NCBI GenBank assembly: GCA_959347425.1
Contig: OY365741.1
Location: 1,450,501-1,514,500 of the forward strand
Source: an uncultured Amylibacter sp.
GTDB taxonomy: Bacteria; Pseudomonadota; Alphaproteobacteria; Rhodobacterales; Rhodobacteraceae
DNA: 64,000 nt
Reading direction: 5' to 3'
Below, one piece after another: positions 43,431 to 51,790 of this stretch. The notes beneath the pieces were generated by a model, which saw nothing but the letters and a program-made list of their open reading frames with translations, was not told where the DNA came from and ran no database searches. The stretch's first letter is position 1; the number at the start of each line of letters is the position of its first letter. The translations under genes were made by a program, and so were the position numbers.

Positions 43431-44450
43431 TTAACCCCAGCATTTTTTCAAACCCTCAGCCGCGGTAAGGCTTGGGATTCCACTGACGGGTTGGTCTGTA
43501 ATCAGCTCTACCCCTGTGTTAAAGAATTCCAACCCAGGTGAATTTTGCGGTTTTGTCCCAGATTCAGCCCAAGTTTTAATGGCTTCCATACCCTTTGATG
43601 CCATCAGCAAGGGGAATTGCATGGCTGTCGCGCCAATCACACCCTCTGCCACATTTTGCACACCCGGACAACCACCATCAACCGACACGATTAAAACATC
43701 GTTCTCGCGCCCTGCGGCCTTTAGGGCTTCATAAGCACCAGCGGCGGCAGGTTCGTTAATGGTATAGACGACATTCACACCCGCATCAACCTGCAACAGG
43801 TTTTCCATCGCGGTGCGTCCGCCTTCTTCGTTACCACTGGTGACATCGTTGCCAACGATACGGGGATCGTCTTCATCCCCAATATCGGTTGGGTCTTTGA
43901 TATCAACGCCAAAGCCTTGCAGAAAGCCGTTGTTACGCAGGTAATCCACGCTGATCTCTGCTGGGCTTAAATCCAGCATAGCGATTTTGGCATTGGCCGC
44001 ATCCGCGCCCATTTTTGCATTTGCCCATTGCCCGATCAGCTCGCCCGCCTTGAAGTTATCCGTGGCAAAAGTAGCATCGGCCGCATCGGCAGGATCAAGC
44101 GGAGTATCCAGCGCAATCACCAAAATACCACGTTCACGCGCCTGTTGCAAAATCGGCACAACGTCAGAGGTGGAGGCAGTGATAAGAATCCCATGCACGC
44201 CAGAGGCTATACAGCTCTCCACCGCCGCGATTTGGGTTTCGACATCGCCGTCCAGCTTACCCGCGAAGGTTTGCAATTTAATGCCATGTTGGGCGGCGGC
44301 GGCCTGTGCGCCTTCTTTCATCTTCACGAAAAACGGGTTGGTATCGGTTTTTGTAATCAAACAAGCACCGATATCTTGCGCCAATACAGGGGCGGTCAGC
44401 CCCAGGGTTAAGGTTGCCCCAATCAGGGCGGTTTTCATTGTTTTTAACAT
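43431..44450 (-). CDS. frcB: Fructose/ribose-type periplasmic binding protein
   Basis: 339 residues, RbsB/LacI-like periplasmic-binding fold. Signal peptide about 1-24 ([10 protein letters not shown], hydrophobic, PVLA-Q). Family pattern [20 protein letters not shown] near residue 29 and the [21 protein letters not shown] stretch near 230. A purine-rich AGAGAG ribosome site precedes ATG 44450. Substrate fructose (or ribose/mannose, as for rhizobial FrcB) is inferred from the frcK link. Confidence 0.85.
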   Translation of the reverse strand: MLKTMKTALIGATLTLGLTAPVLAQDIGACLITKTDTNPFFVKMKEGAQAAAAQHGIKLQTFAGKLDGDVETQIAAVESCIASGVHGILITASTSDVVPILQQARERGILVIALDTPLDPADAADATFATDNFKAGELIGQWANAKMGADAANAKIAMLDLSPAEISVDYLRNNGFLQGFGVDIKDPTDIGDEDDPRIVGNDVTSGNEEGGRTAMENLLQVDAGVNVVYTINEPAAAGAYEALKAAGRENDVLIVSVDGGCPGVQNVAEGVIGATAMQFPLLMASKGMEAIKTWAESGTKPQNSPGLEFFNTGVELITDQPVSGIPSLTAAEGLKKCWG

Positions 44451-44459
44451 TGTTTTCTC

Positions 44460-44564
44460 TCTTGTTAAGTTTAATATAGGACGCGGAATTGCCCCCCATT
44501 TTTAAATGCTAGTGTAAATGGGCGGGCGTGTCAAGTGCGTTTTTGTTTTTATTTGGGGAAATGG
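44460..44564. repeat. Duplicated promoter block, frcB copy
   Basis: Closely similar to 14091-14192 upstream of frcK. The -35/-10 pair lies within it. Confidence 0.8.
44506..44534 (-). promoter_or_regulatory. frcB: frcB promoter
   Basis: -35 TTGACA (44529-44534), 17-nt spacer, -10 TAGCAT (44506-44511), minus strand. Same layout and near-identical bases as the frcK promoter at 14137-14165. Confidence 0.7.
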
Positions 44565-44577
44565 TAATTTTTTTTGC
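44560..44577. repeat. Right direct repeat flanking the frcBCA block
   Basis: AATGGTAATTTTTTTTGC, partner of 41458-41473. Beyond it begins the leader of tctC. Confidence 0.6.
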
Positions 44578-44679
44578 ATTTTCACCCATTTTCCCCCTTG
44601 CAATATGTTTGATAAATCCCCTAGACTGCCGATTGGGGGAAACCCTTACTTATTAAAAACTGCATAAAGGAGATTTGAA

Positions 44680-45756
44680 ATGCACATAAATAAAACACTA
44701 GCAATCCTCGGCGCGACCGCCGTTTTTGCCACCGCCAGCCATGCCCAAGTGGATATGTCCGGCAAAACCGTGGAATGGACAATTCCATTTTCTGAAACAG
44801 GTGGCTCTGCCAAATGGGCGAACTTTTTCGCACCCCTGTTATCCGAAGCCCTGCCCGGCAACCCAACGGTTGTTGTGAATTTTCTACCTGGCGCGGGCTC
44901 TACCAAAGGCGCGAACTGGTTTCAACAGCAATCAAACGGCGATGGCACGGTTTTATTCGGCTCTTCTGGTTCAACCCAATTCCCCTATCTTTTGGGCGAT
45001 CCACGGGTGAAATATGAATACAAAGACTGGAACCCCGTGATGGCAACAGGCACGGGCGGTGTTGCCTATCTGAACGCCAAAGATGGAGCGTTATTTGACG
45101 GCTCTGCCAATGCGTTGCAGGGCAAAGCCTTTATCTATGGCTCGCAAGGGGCGACGCGTCTTGATCTGGTGCCGTTATTGGCGTGGCAAATGCTGGGGAT
45201 GAAGGTCGAGCCCGTGTTTGGTATTGAAGGTCGCGGCGATGGTCGTTTGATGTTTGAGAGAGGCGAAGCCACGATTGATTATCAAACCACCTCTGGCTAT
45301 TTGGGCGGTTCTGCCCAACTGGTTGAGGCAGGAACAGCCGTTGCCATGATGACTTGGGGATCGCTGGATGCCAACGGTAATATCGTGCGTGACCCAACTT
45401 TCCCCGATATCCCAACCTTCAAAGAAGTCTGTGAAAAGACCGATGGCTGTGAAACAAAGGGCGAGGCTTGGGATGCGTGGAAAGCGTTTTTCGTGGCTGG
45501 ATTTCCATCACAGAAAATCGCGTTTTTACCCAAAAACACCGACCAAGCCGTTATTGATACTTTCGTGAAGGCTTTTGCCAAGGTGAAAGCCCGCCCCGAT
45601 TTTGCTGAGATTTCGGCAAAACACGTGGGTAAATACCCGATGTATGTTGGCGGGGAGGCAGAAACTGCACTGGGTGTGGCAACAACTGTCCCCGCGTCGG
45701 CGAAAACTTTCGTAACCGATTGGTTGCGTGATGCCTATGGTGTGGAATTTAAGTAA
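44680..45756 (+). CDS. tctC: Tripartite tricarboxylate transporter binding protein
   Basis: 358 residues, TctC/Bug family periplasmic receptor that hands a carboxylate to the TctA-B membrane pair. Signal peptide residues 1-22 (MHINKTLAIL, ASHA-Q). Family patterns WTIPFSETGGSAKWA and VVNFLPGAGSTKGANW are visible. AAGGAG lies at good distance. It is followed by a terminator and then the membrane gene. Likely ligand is a tricarboxylate such as tricarballylate, citrate or aconitate, judged from tcuA and prpF. Confidence 0.85.
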   Translation: MHINKTLAILGATAVFATASHAQVDMSGKTVEWTIPFSETGGSAKWANFFAPLLSEALPGNPTVVVNFLPGAGSTKGANWFQQQSNGDGTVLFGSSGSTQFPYLLGDPRVKYEYKDWNPVMATGTGGVAYLNAKDGALFDGSANALQGKAFIYGSQGATRLDLVPLLAWQMLGMKVEPVFGIEGRGDGRLMFERGEATIDYQTTSGYLGGSAQLVEAGTAVAMMTWGSLDANGNIVRDPTFPDIPTFKEVCEKTDGCETKGEAWDAWKAFFVAGFPSQKIAFLPKNTDQAVIDTFVKAFAKVKARPDFAEISAKHVGKYPMYVGGEAETALGVATTVPASAKTFVTDWLRDAYGVEFK

Positions 45757-45781
45757 GGGTTTTTAAACCCGTAAGCCCAAA

Positions 45782-45811
45782 CCTCGCCAGATTTGTCTGG
45801 CGGGGTTTTTT
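45782..45811 (+). terminator. Terminator between tctC and tctA
   Basis: CCTCGCCAGA pairs with TCTGGCGGGG across a 4-nt loop, then TTTTTT. Canonical form. Transcription into tctA must rely on read-through or another start. Confidence 0.85.
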
Positions 45812-45848
45812 GCAAGATTTTTTTATTGTATCCGAAAGGAGCGGTTTC

Positions 45849-47882
45849 ATGGACATTTTTATCCAAGCCATACCTGCGTTGTTGGAGGCTTTTGCCCTCA
45901 TCGGGCAACCCGTCGTTCTCGGCTATCTGGTATTGGGTGTGGTGATGGGGCTGTGTATTGGCGTGTTTCCCGGGCTCGGCGGGATTGTCGGATTGTCGTT
46001 ATTGTTGCCGTTTATGTTTGGCATGGACCCGATTTTGGGACTGGCATTGATGATTGGCATGGTCGCGGTTGTGCCAACCTCTGATACTTTTGCCTCTGTT
46101 TTGATGGGTATTCCTGGCTCTTCCGCATCGCAAGCCACAGTGCTGGATGGTTTCCCTTTGGCGAAAAAAGGACAGGCGGCGCGCGCCCTATCCGCCGCCT
46201 TTGCGTCATCGTTATTCGGTGGGCTGATGGGCGCATCCTTTCTTACCATTTTTATTCTTGTCGCGCGGCCGATTGTGTTATCCTTTGGTCTGCCAGAGCT
46301 GTTGATGATGACTATTTTGGGATTATCCATGGTGGCGATTTTGGCAGGGCGTGTGGCGATAAAAGGAATTGCCGCGGCGGGTTTGGGCATTATGCTCGGC
46401 ACGATAGGCGAGTCTGATGCGGGCGGTAGCCTACGTATGGCCAGCTATGATATTCCGTATTTGACCGATGGATTTAAGCTGGTGATTGTCGGTTTGGGAA
46501 TTTTTGCCATACCCGAAATCATTGCCCTCCTACGCCAAGATCGTGCGATTTCGCGGGTATCCATCCTTGGCACAGGTTGGCTGGATGGGATAAAGGATTG
46601 GTGGCAAAATATCTGGCTGTCGCTGCGCTGTTCTATCATTGGCGTGGTTGTCGGGGTGATTCCTGGGCTGGGCGGCTCGGTTGTTGATTGGATAGCCTAC
46701 GGGCATACCGTGCAATCCACCAAAGATAAATCGGGGTTTGGCAAAGGCGAGATTCGCGGGGTGATTGGACCAGAAAGCTCTAACAACGCCAAGGAAGGCG
46801 GCGGGCTGGTACCGACCCTTTTGTTTGGGATTCCGGGCTCTGGCTCTATGGCGATTTTTATTGGCGCGGTCGCGCTTTTGGGAAGCGGTTCAATAGAGGT
46901 TGGTCCCAACATGTTAAAGGACAATTTGAATTTCACCTATTCCATTGTTTGGCTTTTGGCACTGGCAAATGTGGTTGGCACGGTGCTGTGTATTATTGCC
47001 ACACCGATGATTGCCAAGATGACAACAATACGATTTACTCTTATTGCGCCGTTTTTGTTTATGCTGATTTCCTTTGCCGCCTTTCAATCGGGGCAGAGCT
47101 TTGGTGATTTGGTCGCCCTTTTTGGCATTGGCTTGCTGGGGATTTTCCTGCGCCGATTTGATTGGTCGCGCCCAGCGTTTTTAATTGGCTTTGTTCTATC
47201 CGAACCCGTTGAAAAATTCACCAACCAAGCCTTTCAAATCGCGCGGTTTCGGTTTCGGGATGGGTTTGATACGGGGATGGAATATATCTTTAGCCCGATT
47301 GTCATTGTTCTTATTATTATCACGGTTTTATCCGTGGTGCTGGGCTTGCGCCAAGCCAAATCAATTCTGGCAGAGGGCGAAGTGCGGGCGGGCAACAAAC
47401 GCGCACCTTTCGTGTTTTTGGCGGTTATCACGACCTATCTTATCGCTGCCTATTGGAACGCCGCACTGATTAATGACCGTTTAATCGGCGATAAAATCAT
47501 CCCGATGGTGATTGCTGGGATTGCTTTAGTCTGCTGTGTTTTGATGATGATAAAAATGATTCGCGCACCCGAATCAGACCCTATTTTTGCCGATAGAGAC
47601 TATGGTGCGGATGCCTCCACTGGGCACGGGCTTTGGTCAACATTGGCGTGGTTTGGCGGGTTATTGGTGATGAGCGGACTATTCGGATTTATCCTAGCAT
47701 TGGGCGTGTTTTTAATTGGATTCTTTCGCTTGCGGGCGGGGTTAGGCTGGCACCGCACGATACTTTTATCTCTATTGGGGATTGCTTTTATTTGCTTTAT
47801 GGCGTGGGTGTTAAACCGCGATTTCCCCCCTGGTCTGTTACAAAATTATAGTGACTTGCCTTGGCCTTTGGGAGGACCATAA
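45849..47882 (+). CDS. tctA: Tripartite tricarboxylate transporter TctA-TctB fusion
   Basis: 677-residue inner-membrane protein from ATG 45849 (AAGGAG 8 nt before; a longer frame to 45810 overlaps the terminator and is rejected). Residues 1-500 are the large TctA permease, with the typical GVFPGLGGIVGLSLLLPFMF stretch near 38 and the SNNAKEGGGLVPTLLFGIPG motif near 315. Residues about 510-677 add four membrane segments resembling the small TctB subunit, normally a separate gene. It is followed by prpF after 2 nt. Confidence 0.85.
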   Translation: MDIFIQAIPALLEAFALIGQPVVLGYLVLGVVMGLCIGVFPGLGGIVGLSLLLPFMFGMDPILGLALMIGMVAVVPTSDTFASVLMGIPGSSASQATVLDGFPLAKKGQAARALSAAFASSLFGGLMGASFLTIFILVARPIVLSFGLPELLMMTILGLSMVAILAGRVAIKGIAAAGLGIMLGTIGESDAGGSLRMASYDIPYLTDGFKLVIVGLGIFAIPEIIALLRQDRAISRVSILGTGWLDGIKDWWQNIWLSLRCSIIGVVVGVIPGLGGSVVDWIAYGHTVQSTKDKSGFGKGEIRGVIGPESSNNAKEGGGLVPTLLFGIPGSGSMAIFIGAVALLGSGSIEVGPNMLKDNLNFTYSIVWLLALANVVGTVLCIIATPMIAKMTTIRFTLIAPFLFMLISFAAFQSGQSFGDLVALFGIGLLGIFLRRFDWSRPAFLIGFVLSEPVEKFTNQAFQIARFRFRDGFDTGMEYIFSPIVIVLIIITVLSVVLGLRQAKSILAEGEVRAGNKRAPFVFLAVITTYLIAAYWNAALINDRLIGDKIIPMVIAGIALVCCVLMMIKMIRAPESDPIFADRDYGADASTGHGLWSTLAWFGGLLVMSGLFGFILALGVFLIGFFRLRAGLGWHRTILLSLLGIAFICFMAWVLNRDFPPGLLQNYSDLPWPLGGP

Positions 47883-47884
47883 AA

Positions 47885-49027
47885 ATGAATCCGCCAAACT
47901 ATCATCCGCAAAAACATATCCCGTGTTTGTTTATGCGTGGGGGGACTTCGCGTGGTCCCTATTTTAATCGCGGCGATTTACCGCAGGATTTGAAGGCTTT
48001 ATCACGGGTGTTAATCGCGGCGGTGGGGGCGGGGCATCCGCTCAATATCGATGGGATAGGCGGTGGCAATCCAGTAACAACAAAGGTTGCGATGTTATCA
48101 AAATCGAGTGATAGCTGGGCGGATATTGATTATTTCTTTGCCCAAGTCGCGCCTGATAAACCCTCCGTAGATTACGCCCCGACCTGTGGCAATATCCTAT
48201 CCGCCGTTGGACCAGCTGCTTTGGAGATGGGGTTGGTGGAAATGGCGGATGATAAAACAGGCGACACAACACCTATAAAAATCCTCAGCACAAACACCGG
48301 TGCGCGGATAGAGGCAATTGTGCAAACCCCTATTATCGCGGGTGCGCGTAGGGTCAATTATGCTGGCACGGCAGAAATCGCGGGGGTGCCGAATACCGCC
48401 GCGCCCGTGATTTTGAATTTTATGGATGTTGTCGGGTCTAAAACCGGACACCTGTTTCCCACGGGCAAACCGATGGATATGATTGATGGAATTGCCCTGA
48501 CTTGTATTGATGTCGCCATGCCGATGGTGATTGGACGGGCGCGTGATTTCGGTATAACAGGCTATGAAACAGCCGCAGAGTTGGACGCGAATTCGGCCCT
48601 ATTCGCACGGTTTGAACCCTTGCGGATTAAGGCAGGGATGATGATGGGTTTGGGCAATGCCGATACGCTGGCAAAATCGGTTGTGCCGAAATTTGCTCTG
48701 CTGGCAGAACCGCAGAAAGACGGGGCGGTGGCGGCTCGGTATTTTATGCCGTGGAAGACGCATCCGTCCTATGCGGTAACGGGGTCTATCTGCACGGGTG
48801 CGTGTTTATTGGCGCAAGGTACGGTGGGCGAGGGGGTGGCGCGATTGCCACAAGGAAACCCCGCACAGATAAAAATAGAACACCCAAGTGGTTTGATTGA
48901 TGTCGTATTTGATTATAGCCACGAGGGCGGGTTTTCTTTGCACTCGGCGGGGTTATTGCGCACGGCGCGGAAATTATTTTCAGGGGATATTTGCATTCCA
49001 GCAACCGCGTGGGAAGACGGATGTTAG
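47885..49027 (+). CDS. prpF: PrpF-family isomerase/tautomerase (aconitate or oxalomesaconate type)
   Basis: 380 residues from ATG 47885 with GGGAGGA before it. Opens with CLFMRGGTSRGPYF, the PrpF fingerprint. PTCGN near residue 108 and GSICTGACLLA near 300 follow. The fold is the diaminopimelate-epimerase type with two active-site halves. Family members isomerise 2-methylaconitate or aconitate, or tautomerise 4-oxalomesaconate. With TcuA and TctCA nearby, isomerisation of an aconitate is most likely. Confidence 0.85.
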   Translation: MNPPNYHPQKHIPCLFMRGGTSRGPYFNRGDLPQDLKALSRVLIAAVGAGHPLNIDGIGGGNPVTTKVAMLSKSSDSWADIDYFFAQVAPDKPSVDYAPTCGNILSAVGPAALEMGLVEMADDKTGDTTPIKILSTNTGARIEAIVQTPIIAGARRVNYAGTAEIAGVPNTAAPVILNFMDVVGSKTGHLFPTGKPMDMIDGIALTCIDVAMPMVIGRARDFGITGYETAAELDANSALFARFEPLRIKAGMMMGLGNADTLAKSVVPKFALLAEPQKDGAVAARYFMPWKTHPSYAVTGSICTGACLLAQGTVGEGVARLPQGNPAQIKIEHPSGLIDVVFDYSHEGGFSLHSAGLLRTARKLFSGDICIPATAWEDGC

Positions 49028-49791
49028 AGCTTTTCTCCCTCGCCCAGATTGACCAGATGAGCTGGGCTACCATCGCGTTAATCTGTTTTATCACCCTAAC
49101 AACCTCGGCAATCCATGGCGCAACAGGCGTGGCTGGCGGGTTTTTATTAACCTCGGCCTTGGCGCTGGTGATTGGCGTAAAACCGATAGTCCCCGTGGTC
49201 AGCGTGGCGTTGTTAATCAGCCATTCCACACGGGCTCTGTTAAATAGTGGGGCGTTCGATCGCAAAGTTTTCCTCAGCGTTACCCTGCCCGCTTTGCCCT
49301 GTATATTGGTGTTTGCCCTGTTATACGGCAGAATGTCCGCCCCCGTTATCGCGGTGTTTTTGGGCGTGGTGATTTTGGCATCAATCCCCTTGCGTTATTG
49401 GGCGGCATCACGGCAAATCAAAGTCAGCAAAACACAACTGGGCGCGGCGGGCGCGGTTTATGGCACATTATCGGGCGCGAGCATCGGCGGGGGGATGCTG
49501 TTAGTGCCGTTTTTATTGGGCTATGGCTTGCGTAAGGAGGCTTTTGTAGCAACCCTAGCCGTGATTGCCCTAGCCACGAATATCGCCAGAGTTGGGGTTT
49601 ATGGCACAACCGATTTGCTCAGCGGGGGGTGGTTTTTATTGGGAATTTTGGTCGGGTTAATGACGATACCAGGCAACTGGTTTGGGCGGTCTGTGTTGCG
49701 ACGGATAAGCAATAAACGCCACGGAGTCTTTGTGGATATTTTGTCCCTGCTGGGCGGTTTGAATTTTTTCTGGCTGGCGTGGCAGGGGTAG
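49021..49791 (+). CDS. TauE/SafE family membrane exporter
   Basis: 256-residue membrane protein with about eight hydrophobic segments and two TauE/SafE halves (ITLTTSAIHGATGVAGGFLL near residue 24, GTLSGASIGGGMLLVPFLL near 150). ATG 49021 overlaps prpF by 7 nt. An upstream in-frame ATG lies deep in prpF. The family exports small anions such as sulfite or sulfoacetate. In this locus it could extrude a carboxylate or be a transporter accessory. Substrate unknown. Confidence 0.75.
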   Translation: MLELFSLAQIDQMSWATIALICFITLTTSAIHGATGVAGGFLLTSALALVIGVKPIVPVVSVALLISHSTRALLNSGAFDRKVFLSVTLPALPCILVFALLYGRMSAPVIAVFLGVVILASIPLRYWAASRQIKVSKTQLGAAGAVYGTLSGASIGGGMLLVPFLLGYGLRKEAFVATLAVIALATNIARVGVYGTTDLLSGGWFLLGILVGLMTIPGNWFGRSVLRRISNKRHGVFVDILSLLGGLNFFWLAWQG

Positions 49792-49889
49792 TTTTTAGTG
49801 ATAAATATTATACATAAAGTAAAAAGGCTTGTTTTATAGCACCCTACTGCGCCAAATTTTTATCAGCAATACTATTAAAGGCGGGTCTT

Positions 49890-49925
49890 AATGGCGGTGG
49901 AGTAAAACGGGTTCTAACGGGTCTT
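49890..49925 (+). repeat. Dispersed intergenic element, copy E
   Basis: AATGGCGGTGGAGTAAAACG followed by GGTTCTAACGGGTCTTTT, between convergent genes. The remaining part of 49792-50056 holds nothing recognised except a 15-bp TAAAACCTATGGTAA at 50022-50036, which is shared with defence-gene leaders. Confidence 0.6.
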
Positions 49926-50056
49926 TTATCGCGCCATTCGCTCGTATCTGTCCTAATTACAAGCAGGCCTCGCGCCCGCGGCGGATGGGGCTTAGGGTTA
50001 CGCGATACAAGAATTACAATCTAAAACCTATGGTAAAGAGAGGAACAGACAATTAT

Positions 50057-51790
50057 CTATAAAGCACAAACTTTGCCCTCGCCAAACCAGTTTTCCAACG
50101 TGCCTATAGCGTCGTTATTGAGCCTTTGGGTAAATAGCAAACACAATCTTTCTTTTGGTCGCGAACACGCGACATAAAACAGATTGCGGTTTCTTTCAAA
50201 AGTATCCGTTTTGTCTGGTGGGGGTGTTCCCCCCGCCCATTCCAAATATTGATTAAAATTATATTGGTTCCAGCCGCGACCAAAAACAACCAACACGTTT
50301 TCAAACTCTGCGCCTTTCACGCCATGTTTTGTACTGAATGGTGTTGAGTCATCTAGAAATTTTGTCAGCGCGATTATTTCGCTATAAGCTACGGCTTTCA
50401 GGCGGTTTAGTTCAGATAAAGAGCGGTCATCTTCGGATGCATCGTCTGCCAGCCATTCCTGTAACCGCCGTTCCTTATCTTCTACATTTTCTGGCAGTCT
50501 TGGCCGTTTTGTTTGGCGCAGATGGTTTATCACGTCTCCTATTGTTCCATTTTCACGCAAACCGAGTAAAGCATCCATATCGTTAGCCCATTTTTCTTTA
50601 TCTTGATGCGAGCGCATCAAAGGTGTGCGTTGCCCCAATAAAGCAAACATTTCACCAAAATGTTTTGCCTTATAAGCCTCGCAGACTGGCTCTACTATAT
50701 CAACCATGAAGGCTATATGATTATTTTCTTTTTTTGTGAACGAGTCGTTGTAGCGAAAAACATTAAATATATTTTTGTAACCTTGCTCTTGCGCTAAGAC
50801 ATTATGGGTCAACATTAAAATTTTTGTCTTGTCTGGGGCAAAATTCCAACCTTCGTTGGCAAGCCGTATCCTTAAATCATCCAAGTAATTATGTGCATTT
50901 TCTGGGGGCAGGTCTTCTTGCCAAGGATTTCTAGTGAGCCGCGTTCCCTGCCAACTATTTGTGTGAAAGACGCTGACTGCGCCTTGTGTATCGGCAGGAT
51001 CACGCACATCTTGTGCCAGCTCTGGCCGTATTTTGTTAAGAGCATTTACAATAATCGGTACAGAGCGAAAATTGGCTTTCTTACCTATTTTTTCAAGGTT
51101 CGGGTGTTCAATCTTACCGCAACCTGTGCCATAAATCTTTTGCCAATGGTCGCCAAAAAATCCAATTAATAGTCCGGGGTTGTTGTCTAAAAAATAAGTT
51201 TTCAGAGCGTCGGCAAAACCTGTGTTTGTGTCTTGGTACTCGTCTATAAAAAGTATGGGATAGCGGCTTATAAATAAGTTTTGAAATTTAGGTTCAGCAA
51301 GAATTTTTACCATTAAAGATAACACATCGTCGTGGTCTAGCGTGATTTTTTCGTCGCATATTTTTCTGTATCCAAAATCATATTTGACCTTTTGATTTCT
51401 GATACCGCCGGCTTCTTTAATTTTTTCAGGCCATTTTTCGTGTATTTCTGATAGTTGATCCCTTAAAAAAGGTTGGAAATATTGGATTAAAGACCAGCAA
51501 AAATGATGAATCGTCGATGAATGAATTGCTGGATGGCTGTCTGTTCTTGAAGCAATTTCAGCCGCGGCGACATTTGTATAGGTAATACAGGCTATTTTCT
51601 GGTGTTTGTTCACCAGTTCATTGCCTCTTTCTTTTATCAGATGCTTTAGCGTTTGGATCAGGGAATAGGTTTTACCTGCCCCAGCACCAGCTTCTAATAA
51701 AAAGCTTTTATTTTCGGCAAGACAGTTTCGAATTTTGTCCAGTGCATATTCGGAAGCTTGTTCCGCTGGATTTAAGGTATTATCGCTCAT
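50057..51790 (-). CDS. gajB: UvrD/Rep-like helicase, GajB-type (Gabija defence)
   Basis: 577-residue SF1A helicase. Walker A AGAGAGKT at residues 34-41, motif II IDEYQDTN, motif III GDHWQKIYG, motif V TKHGVKGAEFENVLVV, and motif VI FYVACSRPKERLCLLF. In Gabija, GajB is a UvrD-like partner of the OLD-family nuclease GajA and is activated during phage infection. It overlaps the gajA-like gene by 4 nt (ATGA). Somewhat longer than the prototype GajB (about 490 residues). Confidence 0.82.
   Translation of the reverse strand: MSDNTLNPAEQASEYALDKIRNCLAENKSFLLEAGAGAGKTYSLIQTLKHLIKERGNELVNKHQKIACITYTNVAAAEIASRTDSHPAIHSSTIHHFCWSLIQYFQPFLRDQLSEIHEKWPEKIKEAGGIRNQKVKYDFGYRKICDEKITLDHDDVLSLMVKILAEPKFQNLFISRYPILFIDEYQDTNTGFADALKTYFLDNNPGLLIGFFGDHWQKIYGTGCGKIEHPNLEKIGKKANFRSVPIIVNALNKIRPELAQDVRDPADTQGAVSVFHTNSWQGTRLTRNPWQEDLPPENAHNYLDDLRIRLANEGWNFAPDKTKILMLTHNVLAQEQGYKNIFNVFRYNDSFTKKENNHIAFMVDIVEPVCEAYKAKHFGEMFALLGQRTPLMRSHQDKEKWANDMDALLGLRENGTIGDVINHLRQTKRPRLPENVEDKERRLQEWLADDASEDDRSLSELNRLKAVAYSEIIALTKFLDDSTPFSTKHGVKGAEFENVLVVFGRGWNQYNFNQYLEWAGGTPPPDKTDTFERNRNLFYVACSRPKERLCLLFTQRLNNDAIGTLENWFGEGKVCAL

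Noticed and set aside
41458..44577. Insertion sequence or transposon
   Set aside because: The bracketed block has no transposase and no terminal inverted repeats, only direct repeats at its edges.
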